A stretch of 64,000 nt of DNA, taken from Sisyra terminalis (lineage: Eukaryota > Arthropoda > Insecta > Neuroptera > Sisyridae). How positions within the stretch are numbered: the stretch's first letter is position 1; every line of letters starts with the position of its first letter. Position numbers and translations under genes: made by a program. Positions 61,846-64,000 of the stretch are shown one piece after another. A model generated the notes under the pieces. The model was not told where the DNA came from. It worked only from the letters and a program-made list of their open reading frames with translations, and ran no database searches. Location: contig OY292279.1 of the NCBI GenBank assembly GCA_958496175.1, forward strand, positions 22,258,001 through 22,322,000, read 5' to 3'.

Positions 61846-63157
61846 CAAAGAAGTGTCTCAAAAGAAATGTCATATTTTAAAAAAAAGGAAGGAGTTTATT
61901 GAAAAAATATTTATTGCATATTAAAATACATTGTTTGGGAATTTATTTCTTAAAATGACATCGTCCAAATGTAAACCGTTGCGTTCACGGCGTTCCTTTA
62001 ATCGAGTACTAAAATTACCTATGACGGCTCGGCAGGTATTATCCGTGATGGCTGCGATTTCGTGACGAATATTTTCTTTTAATTGTGCGAGGGAAGTCGG
62101 TTTGTTAGTGTAAACTTTGGATTTGGCATAACCCCACAGGAAAAAGTCCATGGGATGTCAAATCGGGACTGCATGGAGGCCAACTTATGTCACCTCTCCT
62201 GGAGATCAACTTGCCAGGAAAAATTTCACAAACTCTTGGCAAAGACCTGTTGGACATGTGTGAAGTTGCTCTGTCCTGCTGGAACCATGTTCTTTGGTTA
62301 TAACCCGGAAAGTTTTGCAGCTCAGGCACGAAAAAGTGGTCTAACATCTCCACATAACGCTCTGAATCAACTGTAACTGTGCGTCCTCTTCCATCTTCGA
62401 AAAAGTAAGGGCCGATAATTCCTCGCGCCGACATTGCGGCCCATACGGTGACTTTAGGTTAATGTAGGGATGCCTGATGTTTTTGTTTTGGGTTGGTTTC
62501 ACTCCAGTAGTGGCAATTTTGTTTGTTTTCATTTGTTCTTTTGTTCCAGTAAGATGAAAATGGGCTTCATCCAAAAACAAGATGTTGTTAAACGTTGGAA
62601 AGCGCTCAATCATCTGGTTTACGAAGTCAAGCCTCTGACCAGCATCCTGAGGCTTTAATTCTTGCACCAACTGAATTTTGTACGGGTGAAGTTTTAAATT
62701 TTTATGCAAAATGCGTCATCAGGACGATCTGTGCACTTTTAAGGCTACAGCATGCCTCCGAATCGAAAGGTTCGGATCGTCCCGAATAGACTGGGCGACA
62801 CTGTCTATGTTTTTGACCGTTCTCGAAGATCTTGGACGCCTGGATTTCGGTTTGTCCAGTGTTGAACCGGTCTCTTCAAACTTCTCGACCCATCTTGCAA
62901 TGAGTCGAGTGATTGGCGCATTATTTAAGTGACGAATATGTCGAATGGTGCAGAATTTTCTACGCGCTACAGTCGCCGAATCACCGTTTTCATAAAACTC
63001 GCGTATGCACAACGCACGGTCCGCTCCCGAAAAACACTTCATAGTGACTAAATTCCCAAAATCCAGGCTACCGATTGACCTCTCCCGCGTGCCTCTCAGA
63101 ATAGTTGCGTTCACGCAATAATCAAAACAAATGTGAACTTTCTTTTGAGACATTCTG
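61846..63157 (-). mobile_element. Defective Tc1/mariner-superfamily transposon inside the Helitron
   Basis: TGTCTCAAAAGAAA at 61854-61867 is matched by its reverse complement at 63139-63152. The right end reads CAGAATGTCTC and abuts a TA (63158-63159), and a TA lies beside the left end (61843-61844). The element encloses a multiply frameshifted transposase on the minus strand. Confidence 0.75.
61921..63153 (-). pseudogene. Mariner-superfamily transposase, frameshifted, DD41D-like spacing
   Basis: Cut-and-paste transposases of this class bind the terminal repeats and move the element to TA sites. Minus-strand pieces in order: 63153-62719 (DUF4817-type helix-turn-helix, with GADRALCIREFYENGDS and IARWVEKFEETGS), about 62709-62341 (first catalytic Asp in NILFLDEAHFHLTG), 62434-62105 (second Asp in TWFQQDRATSH), and 62151-61921 (third Asp in the MDFFLWGYAKSKVY block). 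At least three frameshifts, near 62715, 62430 and 62150, break the reading frame, so it cannot make an active enzyme. By hand count, 41 residues separate the second and third Asp. The first ATG (63151-63153) lies inside the terminal inverted repeat. A start at a later Met, just before KCFSGADRAL, is also possible. Confidence 0.85.
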
Positions 63158-63194
63158 TATTTTATACCCGTGCGAAGCCGGAGCGGGTCGCTAG

Positions 63195-63616
63195 TATTTT
63201 ATAAACGAGTTATACATTTCTATGTAATTTGAGTGCGTTTAAGCCACTGATAAGACAATAAGAACATCAGTATTTAAACAAATGTTTCTCATTGTTGGAC
63301 GCATTTATTCCCCGTAAGCTTCGAAATCTAAATACAATTTTGATATGACAAAAAAACTTTTTTTATAATCTTCCTTGTTTCCTTTACCATTATTTAGCCT
63401 AAAATTTTGTTCGAAATACATACATATCTTGTGACTAAAGTCTTAATAAATTAAATCTCTGTAATGCTTTGTAATACAATAATAGGCTAACGTAAATGAA
63501 TATATGTCAACAAAACCAGAGAGCAAAGAATGACTTAAACACATACGTGTAAGTGAAAGAAAAAACAGGTGAACGAAAACCTTGTATTATAATAACAATT
63601 GTCACAAATACTTGTA
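63195..63616. other. AT-rich DNA, no supported feature
   Basis: Nothing recognisable between the Helitron end and the last repeat. Confidence 0.4.
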
Positions 63617-63711
63617 GTCATTTGTTTCAACTATCATTTCGATTTCATTCAATTGTCAATTTTTGACATTTAGCAGTGTTGGCTGTAAATGTTTCACGGG
63701 TGACTACTAGT
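63617..63711 (+). repeat. Four-copy CTAG-ended repeat family, copy d
   Basis: It contains GTCATTTGTTTCAACTATCA, CATTCAATTGTCA and CAGTGTTGGCTGTAAATGT and ends GACTACTAGT before T, aligning with copies a-c. Confidence 0.55.
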
Positions 63712-64000
63712 TATTTTTATTCTTGCTTTCTAATACAAATAAATATAAAAAATATTTAAAAAATTGAAAATCCTAATTGTTAGAAGTAGTTACAAATTTG
63801 GTGAAAAATGAGTTCAAGATATAACCTAAATGTCTAATAACTCACCAAAATACGATAAGTGAAATACGATAGTGAAATCATATAATAACATGAAGAATAT
63901 ATTAATAATATTGAAAAATTAGAAATTAAATGAGATTTTAACCGCAATGCCTATTGAGTATTCAACATTCAGGATAACGCATTAACAACATTGGGGACAT

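Larger units (their letters stand above)
61427..63194 (+). mobile_element. Non-autonomous Helitron with later insertions
   Basis: It begins TCACTACATAGTATAAAACA after a host A and ends GGAGCGGGTCGCTAG before a host T. The 5' part (AAAGTCGCTTTTTCTGTCCC, then ACGCAACGGATTTCGATGAGG, then TTAATAGATAGAGTGATTAA) and the 3' part (ACCCGTGCGAAGCCGGAGCGGGT) are the familiar ends of a family found across insects. No Rep/helicase sequence is present. Its interior is interrupted by the palindromic element at 61603-61721 and the mariner-type element at about 61846-63157. Confidence 0.8.

Overview
The window looks like AT-rich insect nuclear DNA. The evidence is spliced genes with GT-AG introns, an orthologue of the insect engulfment receptor Draper, and a dense set of insect-type transposon remnants: Helitrons, mariner/Tc1, hAT and piggyBac-like MITEs, tRNA-derived SINEs and non-LTR retrotransposon debris. 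The order cannot be fixed from this sequence. Only two protein-coding host genes can be supported. I see no rRNA gene, no intact tRNA gene, no CRISPR array and nothing bacterial.

Left edge (1-4177, + strand): the last six coding exons of an acyl/aryl-CoA synthetase of the ANL superfamily (4-coumarate:CoA ligase / beetle-luciferase-like). The N-terminal part lies outside the window. The join is in frame for 386 residues. It keeps the P-loop, the YRSGD motif and the C-terminal Lys, but has unusual substitutions in the hinge/A8 motif.

Middle (35573-41927, - strand): a complete draper/MEGF10/CED-1 gene. Thirteen coding exons join in frame to about 1007 residues: signal peptide, EMI domain, about 15 EGF-like repeats, one membrane helix, and a cytoplasmic tail with an NPxY motif and an ITAM. 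A 5' UTR splice acceptor lies just upstream, so transcription starts further right, at a point I cannot see.

Everything else (about 31 kb between the genes and 22 kb to the right of draper) is non-coding DNA in which many mobile elements can be dated relative to one another. Highlights are: a Helitron (61427-63194) with a clean 5' TC and 3' CTAG end, carrying a later-inserted, broken mariner-type transposon with DD41D-like spacing and a perfect 26-bp inverted repeat; a hAT MITE with an exact 8-bp target duplication (32848-33119); two related TTAA-bounded MITEs; two related TA-bounded mariner-type MITEs; a MITE nested inside another (27.8-28.9 kb); two LINE fragments arranged tail-to-tail as a large imperfect palindrome (5.5-6.3 kb); and a five-copy tRNA-derived SINE family.

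The two genes have no evident functional link. The acyl-CoA ligase would act in lipid or aromatic-acid activation, and Draper in recognition and uptake of dying cells and debris. I found no convincing new multi-gene system. The most noteworthy items are the altered adenylation-enzyme motif, the conserved Draper signalling tail, and the nested Helitron/mariner locus.
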